NCBI GenBank assembly: GCA_020438795.1
Contig: JAGQTY010000018.1
Location: 32,784 to 66,194 of the forward strand
Direction of reading: 5' to 3'
Source: Actinomycetota bacterium
GTDB taxonomy: Bacteria; Actinomycetota; Actinomycetes; S36-B12; GCA-2699445
Length of the DNA: 33,411 nt
Each line of letters begins with the position of its first letter. The first letter of the stretch is position 1. Below the pieces are notes generated by a model that searched no databases, was not told the DNA's origin, and saw only the letters and a list, made by a program, of their open reading frames with translations. The translations under genes and the position numbers were made by a program. Shown piece by piece: positions 6,334-13,833 of this stretch.

Positions 6334-7551
6334 GTGACATCAGACAACCCCTCGGTGCTGCGCACCGAATGGTCCTGGCTCCTCGTGGGAGTGACCGCGG
6401 TGCTGTTCCTGTTCTTCGGATCGGGCTGGACCGCAGACCTGTCGAGTCCGGTGAAGCTCGTGCTCATCTTCGTCTGGCTGTTCGTCATCATTCTGGTCGC
6501 GGCCTTCAACGTGGTCCGTCATGCGGATGCGCTCGCGGTGATACTGGGCGAACCACTGGGGACACTCGTACTGACGCTGAGCGTGATCACCATCGAGGTC
6601 CTCATGATCTCTGCGGTGATGCTGACCGGAAGCAGCCAGCCCACGCTCGCCAGGGACACGATGTTCGCCGTGGCAATGATCGTGATGAATGGTCTCATCG
6701 GCCTCGCCCTGCTGGTGGGCGGACTGCGGCACCACGAACAGAACTACAACCTGCGTGGCGCCAACGCCTATCTGGCCGTGATCCTGCCCCTGGCGGTGCT
6801 GGGCCTGGTACTGCCGAGCTTCACCAAGAGCACGGATGACGCGACACTGAGCACCGGCCAGGAAGTCATCGAGATCATCGTCTTCCTCGCGCTCTACATC
6901 GTGTTCCTCGCGATCCAGACGGTCCGTCACAGAGATCTCTTCATGCCCCCCAAACCGGCACTGAAGATCAGTGCCGAACCGGGCGAGACGGTCAAGGTGA
7001 GTCAGACCGAGACCGGCACCCTCCAGGCATTGACCGCCACCACGAAACAACAGGTCAAGCCGGTCGACCCTCACATCGAGGACCACGGGGGCCTCGTGAT
7101 CAGGTCGATCGGCTTCCATGCGGTCATGCTGCTCGCATTCCTCATTCCCGTCGTGGTGCTGTCCAAGCAACTCGCCTACCCGATCGACTACACGATCGGG
7201 GTCACCGGCGCCCCCGTTGCGCTCGGGGGCTTCATCGTGGCGCTGCTCATCCTGTCCCCCGAAGCCATGAGCGGGTTGCGGGCAGCTGCCAACAACCGCC
7301 TGCAGCGCTCAGTCAACCTCTATCTCGGCTCCGTGGCCGCCACCATCGGCCTCACCGTGCCCGCGGTGCTCATCATCGGCCTGGCAACCGGCAACGACGT
7401 GATCCTCGGCCTCGAACCCACCGGCATCATCCTGCTGTCGGTGACACTGGCGGTATCGCTGCTCACCTTTGAGAGCCGGCGCACGAATGTCCTTCACGGC
7501 GCCGTACATCTGGTGCTCTTCGCGGCCTACTTCATGCTGATCTTCGACTGA
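6334..7551 (+). CDS. chaA: Ca2+/H+ antiporter, ChaA/CaCA family
   Basis: This 405-residue membrane protein has about eleven hydrophobic helices in two halves. Each half carries a CaCA alpha-repeat: GEPLGTLVLTLSVITIEVLM (about 70-90), with the ion-binding Glu, and ILSPEAMSGLRAAANNRLQR followed by NLYLGSVAATIGLTVP (about 306-345). The order and spacing match E. coli ChaA, a Na+/K+/Ca2+:H+ exchanger. A hydrophilic loop of about 50 residues separates the halves (about 205-255). The GTG at 6334 has AAGGAG seven bases upstream. The gene converges on the HAD gene with only three bases between stop codons, so no separate terminator fits between them. Confidence 0.9.
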   Translation: MTSDNPSVLRTEWSWLLVGVTAVLFLFFGSGWTADLSSPVKLVLIFVWLFVIILVAAFNVVRHADALAVILGEPLGTLVLTLSVITIEVLMISAVMLTGSSQPTLARDTMFAVAMIVMNGLIGLALLVGGLRHHEQNYNLRGANAYLAVILPLAVLGLVLPSFTKSTDDATLSTGQEVIEIIVFLALYIVFLAIQTVRHRDLFMPPKPALKISAEPGETVKVSQTETGTLQALTATTKQQVKPVDPHIEDHGGLVIRSIGFHAVMLLAFLIPVVVLSKQLAYPIDYTIGVTGAPVALGGFIVALLILSPEAMSGLRAAANNRLQRSVNLYLGSVAATIGLTVPAVLIIGLATGNDVILGLEPTGIILLSVTLAVSLLTFESRRTNVLHGAVHLVLFAAYFMLIFD

Positions 7552-7554
7552 GCC

Positions 7555-8196
7555 TCACAGCTCTATTCGCAAGCGGCCGTCGGGTTGGGAGAGCAACTCC
7601 ACCCCAGCCAGCGAGTCACGCCACAAATCCGCTTCAGCCAGCGCCGTGCGCAGGTGGCTGGTGAGCAGTCCCAGGACCCGCGCCCCCGCACTCCTTCCCG
7701 CAGCCACTCCTGTCGGGGAGTCCTCGATGACCAGGCACCGCGCAATGTCCAGCCCGAGCAGCTGCGCGGCCAGCAGATAACCGTCCGGCGCCGGCTTGCC
7801 GTTGCTTACATCCTCCGGCGTCACCAGCACCGGCACCTCGCCGTAACCGGCTGCCCGCAGCCGGGCTTCGGCGACCGGACGGGCGGCGCTGGTGAACACC
7901 GCCCAGCGCCCGCTCGGCACCTGCGCGACGAATTCGGGAGAACCGGGGATGGCCAGGACCTCGTGCGAGTGATCGATCTCGTACTGCTCCACGAGCGCAA
8001 CCTCACACGCGGCATCCAGGTCGGGGCGCAGCAGCGGGACGATGTCGCGGTTCGGGAGGCCGTGGACCGTTCGCAGCACCTCGTCCGGGTCCAGATCCTT
8101 GGCGAGCGCCCAGTCCCGCCACTTGCGTTCATCGCTGGCGATGGAGTTGACCAGTACGCCATCCATGTCGAAGAGGATGCCGTCGAGTCCGTCCAT
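7555..8196 (-). CDS. HAD-superfamily sugar-phosphatase/phosphoglucomutase-like hydrolase
   Basis: This 213-residue protein shows all four HAD motifs: FDMDGVLVNS (nucleophile Asp and acid/base Asp at about 9 and 11), the Ser/Thr of VFTSAARP, GKPAPDGY with the conserved Lys, and VIEDSPTGV. A helical C1 cap follows motif I, placing it with subfamily IA enzymes such as beta-phosphoglucomutase and sugar-phosphate phosphatases. The substrate cannot be told from sequence. The ATG at 8196 lacks a Shine-Dalgarno. TAACCT at 8210-8205 lies eight bases upstream, so the transcript would be nearly leaderless. Confidence 0.88.
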   Translation of the reverse strand: MDGLDGILFDMDGVLVNSIASDERKWRDWALAKDLDPDEVLRTVHGLPNRDIVPLLRPDLDAACEVALVEQYEIDHSHEVLAIPGSPEFVAQVPSGRWAVFTSAARPVAEARLRAAGYGEVPVLVTPEDVSNGKPAPDGYLLAAQLLGLDIARCLVIEDSPTGVAAGRSAGARVLGLLTSHLRTALAEADLWRDSLAGVELLSQPDGRLRIEL

Positions 8197-8243
8197 GGCC
8201 AGTCAGGTTAGACCCGGACCCGCCCTCTCGCCACCGGACCGGA

Positions 8244-8260
8244 GGCCGGGTCACCCGGCC
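8244..8260 (-). terminator. Stem-loop terminator at the SBP stop codon
   Basis: GGCCGGG-TCA-CCCGGCC is a perfect 7-bp GC stem with a 3-base loop, and the loop is the stop codon of the solute-binding protein gene. There is no T-tract. It is the strongest hairpin in this stretch and also lies upstream of the HAD gene. Confidence 0.6.
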
Positions 8261-9960
8261 GAGGGCGTGGCGGCCTCGGTCTGCAGCCCCGTGACATCGA
8301 GGAGTCCGAACGGGGTCAGCCTGACCGAGTCGGCGACGATACGGCTGCTCCACAGCAGTTGCCGATCGCTGAGGAAGGTCGGTGTAGCAGGAGGATCGGA
8401 GTTGAGCTGGCGGGCCGCGTCCTCGTACTTCGCCTGCGCCTGATCCCGAGGCAGCAGCGCCGCCTCGTCGATGAGGTTCAGGAATGCCTCGTTCTCGTAG
8501 CCACCGTCGTTAACGCCCCCGGACCCGTACAGCGGGCCGAGGAAGCCGGCCACGTCGGGGTATTCGAGCTTCCAGCTCGTCACGAACGGTCCGGTCATCT
8601 TCTTGTCCTCGACGTCGGCAAAGAACGCATCGGAGTCCTGGTACTCGTTGGCTTCGCACGGGACGTCGATGGCGTCGGTGATCCACTCACACGCCTGCGC
8701 AACCCAGTCCGAGTGACCACCCCCCTTGTTGAAGGCGATCGTGATCGGCTCTCCGACATCCTTGGACTGCGCGAACAGCTGGCGGGCGCGCGCAGCGTCG
8801 TAGCCGCAGGCCTGCTCACAGGTCGCCCCCGAGGCGCCGAACGCCGGTTCGGGTGCCCACAGCTGCGCACCCTGCCGGGTGTCGGCGAAGGCGTTGGCAG
8901 CGATGGCACCCCGGTCGATCGCTGCGGCCAGGGCCAGCCGAAGGTCCGTGGACTGGTAGCGAGCCTCGTACATCGGGAAGGTCAGCGATGTCAGGGTGTC
9001 GCCGGGTCGCTGCCCCGACTGACCTTCCGGTACATGTTGCTGCCACTGCCCCTCGGAGAGCGCGGACACCGGCACCTGCGGCAGTACATCGAGCTCGTCG
9101 GGGCCGAAGGAATCGTAGGCCTGCGTCAGATTCGCGTACTTGTTGAACGTCACGGCTGCGGGCAGCCCGGAAGTGTCGGGATAGTCCTCGTAGCGTTCGA
9201 GCTGCAGGTCCGACCCGGTGTCTCGTGCCAGCCTATAAGGCCCGTTGCCAGTAGCTGCGTCAGTGGGGTCCTCTTGTGACGGGGAGGGGGATGCCTGTGT
9301 CAGGGCCACGGGCGCGGCGCCACCACCACTGTTCTGCGAGGGTTGCAGTGCGGCCAGCGTCTGGTCCGACATGGGTGACAGCGCCCAGTGACCGAGCATG
9401 GACGGCAGGGCCGGTTGCGGATCGTTGAGCGTGATCCGGAACGAGTAGTCGTCAAGCACGGTCAGTCCCCGCAGCGACCGGTCCAGTCCGGCGCAGTCAC
9501 GAGTCCCGTCGGCCTTGGTCTTCCCAGAGACATCCCCATAGCCCTGCACATTCATGACACTGGGCCCGAGGTAGTACTGGTTCGGTGAATCCGTCTCGCA
9601 GCGGGCCACCCAGTTCCAGCTCTGCAGGTAGTTGGCCGCCAGCACGGGCGTGCCGTCGTGAAAGCTGAAGTCGGGGCGCAACTGCACCTTCCAGGTGATG
9701 TTGTCCTCAGAGGTGATCTCCGCCGCGTTGGCCATGACCGGCGCGCTCGTCGCTGCGTCGTAGGTGACCAGCGGTGTGTACAGAGTGTTCACGATCGTGG
9801 CGCTCTCAGCGTCAGTGACCATACCGGGGATCAGCGACCCGTCACGATAGGTGGTGGCCACCGTGAGTGGCGACGGCTCCGGGGCGGGTTCCTCCTGCGC
9901 GGCGCAGCCGGTGAACGCCACAATCCCCACCGACACAGCCGCAAGCGACGAACGGATCAC
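8251..9960 (-). CDS. ABC transporter substrate-binding lipoprotein, family 5 (peptide type)
   Basis: This 569-residue lipoprotein follows GTG at 9960, with GGGAGG six bases upstream. A short signal peptide (IRSSLAAVSVGIVAFTGC) ends in a lipobox with Cys at about 20. The family-5 fold is shown by PLVTYDAAT, DITWKVQLRPDFSFHDGTPV-like text (NITWKVQLRPDFSFHDG here), TGNGPYRLARD and DLRLALAAAIDRGAIA. Such proteins bind oligopeptides, dipeptides or similar ligands for DppBCDF/OppBCDF-type permeases. No permease or ATPase genes are adjacent, so it is an orphan that must share a distant transporter or act as a sensor. A 26-residue insertion rich in Ser, Pro and Ala (about 236-261) interrupts the fold. 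Confidence 0.9.
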   Translation of the reverse strand: MIRSSLAAVSVGIVAFTGCAAQEEPAPEPSPLTVATTYRDGSLIPGMVTDAESATIVNTLYTPLVTYDAATSAPVMANAAEITSEDNITWKVQLRPDFSFHDGTPVLAANYLQSWNWVARCETDSPNQYYLGPSVMNVQGYGDVSGKTKADGTRDCAGLDRSLRGLTVLDDYSFRITLNDPQPALPSMLGHWALSPMSDQTLAALQPSQNSGGGAAPVALTQASPSPSQEDPTDAATGNGPYRLARDTGSDLQLERYEDYPDTSGLPAAVTFNKYANLTQAYDSFGPDELDVLPQVPVSALSEGQWQQHVPEGQSGQRPGDTLTSLTFPMYEARYQSTDLRLALAAAIDRGAIAANAFADTRQGAQLWAPEPAFGASGATCEQACGYDAARARQLFAQSKDVGEPITIAFNKGGGHSDWVAQACEWITDAIDVPCEANEYQDSDAFFADVEDKKMTGPFVTSWKLEYPDVAGFLGPLYGSGGVNDGGYENEAFLNLIDEAALLPRDQAQAKYEDAARQLNSDPPATPTFLSDRQLLWSSRIVADSVRLTPFGLLDVTGLQTEAATPSAG

Positions 9961-10085
9961 GCAACCTCCCAATCGACACTGGATTGCCTTGCTGGGCCCC
10001 GCGCTCGACCCCACCCAAGCGGCCGCAGCGTCCCCGCACGAGGCTCGCCGAGACTGTCTGTGATTGCCTCATCGCAGCAGTTGCG

Positions 10086-10118
10086 GGCAGAGCCACCCTG
10101 TTCCATGCCGACTCTGCC
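10086..10118. repeat. Spaced inverted repeat GGCAGAG-N19-CTCTGCC
   Basis: There are perfect 7-base arms (10086-10092 and 10112-10118) in the region upstream of the solute-binding protein gene, about 125-160 bases before its start. It is adjacent to the GATTCCC/GGGAATC array. It may be a regulator site or chance. Confidence 0.35.
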
Positions 10119-10132
10119 ACGAAGACGCGACT

Positions 10133-10160
10133 GATTCCCTGGGAATCGCGATTCCCGGGA
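10133..10160. promoter_or_regulatory. Alternating GATTCCC / GGGAATC / GATTCCC palindromic array
   Basis: The stretch reads GATTCCC-T-GGGAATC-GC-GATTCCC followed by GGGA. It forms two overlapping perfect palindromes, GATTCCCTGGGAATC (10133-10147) and GGGAATCGCGATTCCC (10141-10156). It lies about 170 bases upstream of the solute-binding protein start and past the amidohydrolase terminator. That position and symmetry suggest cooperative operator sites for a dimeric regulator of the SBP gene. The remainder of 9961-10229 shows no coding potential. Confidence 0.5.
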
Positions 10161-10229
10161 TGGTCTTCAGCGGGGACGCTGGTCGGGCCGCTGGGCGGCA
10201 TCACCGTGTTTCGGGTCAGTGGTGGCCAA

Positions 10230-10243
10230 CAGCCGAACGGCTG
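10230..10243 (-). terminator. Stem-loop terminator of the amidohydrolase gene
   Basis: CAGCC-GAAC-GGCTG lies seven bases beyond the TGA at 10250-10252. The 5-bp stem extends to 6 bp with a 2-base loop. No T-tract follows. Confidence 0.5.
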
Positions 10244-10249
10244 GACCGG

Positions 10250-11893
10250 TCAGGCCACGGGGGTTCCGGCGAACACGGAGCCGACCACGCTGACCGTGTC
10301 GAGGTGCTGCAGCGGGTCCTGGTCCAGGACAGTGAAGTCGGCCCGCTTGCCCGCTCGGACAGAGCCGAGCTCATCCTCCATCCGCAGGATCCAGGCAGCG
10401 TCGATGGTGACGGCTCTCAGCGCCTGTTCCGGCGTCAGGCACTCACCAGCCCCAACGACGTTGCCTGCCAGGGTTCGTCTCGTGACCGCGGTCCGCATCA
10501 GCCCGATGGGGTCGATCGGGGCCATCGGGCAGTCCGAGTGCAGAGCCAGAGGCAGGCCGTGGCTGACCGCCGTGCCGGCTCCGGAGAGCCGCGCGACCCG
10601 GTCGGCGCCGAGGCTGCCACGGTAGACGTCCCCGAGCACATGGGTGTAGTTGGGTTGCATGGACACCTGACAGCCGAGCGCGGCCGCCCTGCGGTTCTGC
10701 TCCTCAGTGGCGAAGCCCCAGTGCTCGAGGGTGAACCGGTGGTCCAGGCGGGGCTGCCGCTCGAAGCACTCGGCAGCGAGATCCAGGCAGAACCGGGCGC
10801 CGTCATCCCCGTTGACGTGGACGTGCAACTGGTACCCCGCGTCCCAGAAGGTGTGGGCGAAGTTCGTGGTCATCGCCGGCGGCGCCACCCATTCCCCTTC
10901 ATGGCCATCCAGGTACCCGGGGCTGCACAACCGGAACCCCTGCGAGAAGAAGGCGCCATCGGCGAACAGCTTGAAGTGCCTGCTGACCTCCACATTGCGG
11001 CCCTGTGTCTGCTCGACCATGGACTCGACGCGGCCGAGGGCAGCCTCCGGGTCCACCCCTTCCTGCAGGAACGAGGTCTCGTTGGGGACCGCCACCACCC
11101 GGAATCCGACAGCCGGGTCCTCGAAGTTCTGCTGCTGCAGCGCCAGCTCGAGTTCGGGCGCCGCCAGAATGCCCAGTGCCATGTCGGCGACCGTCGTGAC
11201 TCCGGCCGCCCGCACCATCTCGGCGAACCGCTGGAACCCCGCGGAGACCCGTTCGGCGGTCCCGTAGACCTGCTGCACCTTGGGGAAGAAGGCCGCCAGC
11301 CCACCCTCGAAGAAGTGACCCTTCTCCAGATCCACCTGTTCCGCGACGCCAGGGAGGTCGGGCAGGTCGGCCGGGCCTGATATCCCCAGCCACTTCAGAC
11401 CCGCCGAGTTCACGAACACCGCATGGAAGGAACGATCCCAGACCACGACGGGGTGGTCGGCAGAAAGCCGCTCGTCGAGCGCGGCACGTGCCATCGGCCC
11501 GTGGAACCAGGCGGAGTACCCCCAAGTGATGAACGGATCATCCGAATCATGGCGGGCGAACGCGGCGGTGAGCGCCGCCCAGTAACCGTCCGGGTCGGTC
11601 ACACCAGGGAAGTCGCCGGTCGGCAGCTGCCAGCGCTCAGGGGCGATGAACGGGAATTGCATCAGCAGTGCTGGCAGCATCGGGTGCAGGTGCGGGTCGA
11701 TGAAGCCGGGCACCAGCACCTGATCGGCATATCGCTCGTCGACCTCGTGGCTGTCCGTGTCAAGCCATGGCTGGAGTTCTTCGACAGTGGTACCGACTCC
11801 CAGGATGCGCCCATCCCGGACCGCCACGGCCGTGGCGGTGGGGAGCTGGTTGTCGAGCGTGTGGATGAGTCTCGCGCGGTAGACGGTGATCAT
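10250..11893 (-). CDS. YtcJ-type metal-dependent amidohydrolase
   Basis: This 547-residue enzyme belongs to the amidohydrolase superfamily (YtcJ/N-substituted formamide deformylase group). Metal-site features are GFIDPHLHP (about residues 64-72), the His pair LHVHVNGDDG, LEHWGF, and the late Asp in LHSDCPMAPIDP. The N- and C-terminal strands make the usual beta-sandwich, ending KRADFTVLDQDPL. Members cleave C-N bonds in formamides, ureas or similar compounds; the substrate here is unknown. The ATG at 11893 follows GAGGAG with four bases between, which rules out the much longer upstream extension. A tandem nitrilase gene lies upstream and an orphan SBP downstream, both on this strand. Confidence 0.88.
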   Translation of the reverse strand: MITVYRARLIHTLDNQLPTATAVAVRDGRILGVGTTVEELQPWLDTDSHEVDERYADQVLVPGFIDPHLHPMLPALLMQFPFIAPERWQLPTGDFPGVTDPDGYWAALTAAFARHDSDDPFITWGYSAWFHGPMARAALDERLSADHPVVVWDRSFHAVFVNSAGLKWLGISGPADLPDLPGVAEQVDLEKGHFFEGGLAAFFPKVQQVYGTAERVSAGFQRFAEMVRAAGVTTVADMALGILAAPELELALQQQNFEDPAVGFRVVAVPNETSFLQEGVDPEAALGRVESMVEQTQGRNVEVSRHFKLFADGAFFSQGFRLCSPGYLDGHEGEWVAPPAMTTNFAHTFWDAGYQLHVHVNGDDGARFCLDLAAECFERQPRLDHRFTLEHWGFATEEQNRRAAALGCQVSMQPNYTHVLGDVYRGSLGADRVARLSGAGTAVSHGLPLALHSDCPMAPIDPIGLMRTAVTRRTLAGNVVGAGECLTPEQALRAVTIDAAWILRMEDELGSVRAGKRADFTVLDQDPLQHLDTVSVVGSVFAGTPVA

Positions 11894-11919
11894 GGGGCTC
11901 CTCGGGGTTGCTGCCCACT

Positions 11920-11948
11920 GTCCCACCCGCGCACTGCCGATGTGGGAC
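11920..11948. promoter_or_regulatory. Possible operator GTCCCAC-N15-GTGGGAC before the amidohydrolase
   Basis: Perfect 7-base arms (11920-11926 and 11942-11948) have centres 22 bp apart, two helical turns, and lie 27-55 bases upstream of the ATG. A poor -10 (GACAGT, minus strand 11922-11917) overlaps the proximal arm. The site would suit a dimeric repressor. Confidence 0.4.
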
Positions 11949-11981
11949 GAGTACACGAGAGTCGCAGCGCCTCTGCCCGTT

Positions 11982-12004
11982 CCCCGAACGCTCGGGCGTT
12001 GGGG
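11982..12004 (-). terminator. Hairpin terminator after the TRIC gene
   Basis: CCCC(G)AACGC-TCGG-GCGTTGGGG forms a 9-bp stem with one bulged G and a stable four-base loop, 27 bases past the TRIC stop. It separates the nitrilase/channel/TRIC operon from the amidohydrolase. An 8-base tandem repeat of GGGGCGTT overlaps its 3' arm. Confidence 0.55.
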
Positions 12005-12030
12005 CGTTGGGGCTGGCCGCACGGGGGTGA

Positions 12031-12690
12031 TCAGGCCGGCTTCACGGACTCCTTGGGCCACTCCGGTGAGGGCCAGTCCAGCTTGACGCTGAGCACCCGC
12101 AGGCCGGTCACGATGAGCACGCAGACCCCCACAGCGAGCCAGAAGTTCACGTACACGGTCAGCGCCCAGAACACTGTGGTCCCGACCACGAGTGCCGAGG
12201 CCACCCAGTGGGCCTGGCTCGCCACGGTGGCTGCGTGGCCGGTCATCATATCCGCCACCATGCCACCGGCCGACGCGGTGATCACGCCCAGGAAGATCAC
12301 TGAGATCACGGGCGCCTCGTACGACAGCGCCTTCTGCGCACCGATGGTGACCAGGAACCCGAGGGTGACGCCCTGCGCGATCAGGAATCCCAGATCCCAC
12401 CCCACCACCTTGTGGAAGGTGAGGGCGCCGATGATCGAAGCAACGATCACTCCCGGAATGTAGTACCAGGCACTGATCGCCACCGGCTCCAGGCCCAGGA
12501 GCACGTCCCGGGTCATGCCGCCGCCCAGGCCGACGAGGATCCCGGCCAGCAGCGTGCCGTAGATGGGCACCCGACGGCTGCGCGCCACTGCAGCTCCGAA
12601 GAAGCCGTTCATGGCCATTGCCAGCAGATCGAACCAGGCGGGCAGCGCATACAGGGGATCGGGTGGCGGGGGCGCGGCGAGCTCGATCAT
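12031..12690 (-). CDS. TRIC-type (UPF0126) cation channel family membrane protein
   Basis: This 219-residue protein has about seven hydrophobic helices and two glycine-rich TRIC repeats. The first reads GILVGLGGGMTRDVLLG (about 50-66); the second, FLGVITASAGGMVADMMTG, ends near residue 151. In characterised prokaryotic TRIC proteins these repeats line a K+-conducting trimeric pore. The second repeat is degenerate (AGGMVADMM rather than GGGxxRD). The ATG at 12690 follows GGAAAG and overlaps the stop of the channel-like gene as ATGA, so translation is coupled. It is the last gene of the nitrilase/channel/TRIC operon and is followed by a hairpin. Confidence 0.88.
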   Translation of the reverse strand: MIELAAPPPPDPLYALPAWFDLLAMAMNGFFGAAVARSRRVPIYGTLLAGILVGLGGGMTRDVLLGLEPVAISAWYYIPGVIVASIIGALTFHKVVGWDLGFLIAQGVTLGFLVTIGAQKALSYEAPVISVIFLGVITASAGGMVADMMTGHAATVASQAHWVASALVVGTTVFWALTVYVNFWLAVGVCVLIVTGLRVLSVKLDWPSPEWPKESVKPA

Positions 12691-13823
12691 GCGCTTTCCA
12701 ATGCCGTCTCGGGCTCCATGAGCGGCATGGCGGGGTTCCGCGGGCCGCTCCAGGGGGCGGGCACCGCGAAGTAGCGGGCCGCGATGTCGTAGCTGGCACG
12801 GAAGTACATCCGTCGCAGGTGCGCGAACCGGCGCCAGACCACGTCCGGGTCGGGCAGCGGCTGCACACCGTCGACCCGCAGCGAGTCCTCGACCAGCTTG
12901 TAGCCGTGCTGCCATTCCTCCTCGCTGAGCCCCGCATCCTCGAATGGAACCGGCTCGGTGGCCGCGAGGGCATCGAGAATGCCGTGCTCGGCGGTCCAGT
13001 TGTGCAACCGGGCCGCGCCCTCCCTGTTGAGGTTCAGCGTGGTGAGCGTGATGGCGCCCTCGGTGATGAGCTGCACCCAGTCCGAACGCGGCTTCTCCGC
13101 GTCGGTCGCGATGCGCAGGGCGGTGGCATCCAGCACCGCCAGCAGTGTCACCGACCAGTGCCGGTTCGGCGACGTGGAACGCAGTGACGCGAGCACCGGA
13201 TTGACCTGATGGTTCAGGCGCAGGTCACAGGTCCAGTTGATCCAGTCCATGGTCTGAGGGGCTTGCGTGCTCGCAATGCCGAGCCTGCTGGCGCGGAAGA
13301 GTACGACCGGGCCCCAAGCAGGTTCCCCAGCCAGCATCGAGAGACGGGCCATCACCGACTCCCGCGAGACATAGGCGGAGTACAGGGCCATGAGGTAGCC
13401 GATGAACAGCGCGATCACGACCAGGCCGATCAGTGCTGCGATGAAGGTGACGATCGCACTCGGCACGTTGACGGGGGCCACGATGCCGAGGGTGGTCAGC
13501 GTGGATCCGGACTGATAGAAGGCCTCCAACCAGTCCAGGTCCGAGGTCCCGTAGACGAAGAGCCCCAGCGCTGCGATGAGTAGGGCAACGTAGACGACCA
13601 GTTCCAGCAGCACCACGAGCGGTCCGGTACCGGCGAGCCACCGATCCTGCCGGGAGTAGTTCCGGCTCAACCGCGCGGGCAGCACTGCCAGGAGGAAGAG
13701 GGTCCTGGCGATCAGACGTGGCAGCCAGGAAGAGGCGGGTCGGGGCACCAGCATGACCTGGGCCACCGCCATCAGCAGCCAGACGGTCAGCAGGGCGCCG
13801 ATGACGGCGATCGCGATGCGCAT
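12687..13823 (-). CDS. Potassium-channel-like membrane protein with atypical filter
   Basis: This 378-residue protein begins with a hydrophobic helix (about 1-25). It then has a two-helix channel-like module: VVLLELVVYVALLIAALGLF (about 70-90), a pore-helix-like FYQSGSTLTTLGIVAP (102-117) and AIVTFIAALIGLVVIALFIG (about 123-142). The pore segment resembles the Ion_trans_2 motif TLTTVGYGDIVP, but the GYG selectivity signature is replaced by LGI. A cytosolic region of about 220 residues follows that I do not recognise. The ATG at 13823 has GGGAGG six bases upstream and lies ten bases after the nitrilase stop. It may be a non-selective channel, a channel-derived sensor, or a protein of another function. 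Confidence 0.72.
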   Translation of the reverse strand: MRIAIAVIGALLTVWLLMAVAQVMLVPRPASSWLPRLIARTLFLLAVLPARLSRNYSRQDRWLAGTGPLVVLLELVVYVALLIAALGLFVYGTSDLDWLEAFYQSGSTLTTLGIVAPVNVPSAIVTFIAALIGLVVIALFIGYLMALYSAYVSRESVMARLSMLAGEPAWGPVVLFRASRLGIASTQAPQTMDWINWTCDLRLNHQVNPVLASLRSTSPNRHWSVTLLAVLDATALRIATDAEKPRSDWVQLITEGAITLTTLNLNREGAARLHNWTAEHGILDALAATEPVPFEDAGLSEEEWQHGYKLVEDSLRVDGVQPLPDPDVVWRRFAHLRRMYFRASYDIAARYFAVPAPWSGPRNPAMPLMEPETALESA

Positions 13824-13833
13824 CCTCGCCTCC

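Noticed and set aside
11992..12012. Tandem GGGGCGTT repeat as a possible microsatellite or array
   Set aside because: There are barely two and a half copies, and it is largely explained by the 3' arm of the terminator hairpin.
11894..12973. Long upstream extension of the amidohydrolase reading frame (to 907 codons)
   Set aside because: The extension reads antisense-frame through the TRIC and channel genes, has no family-like content, and a strong GAGGAG plus ATG at 11893 marks the true start.
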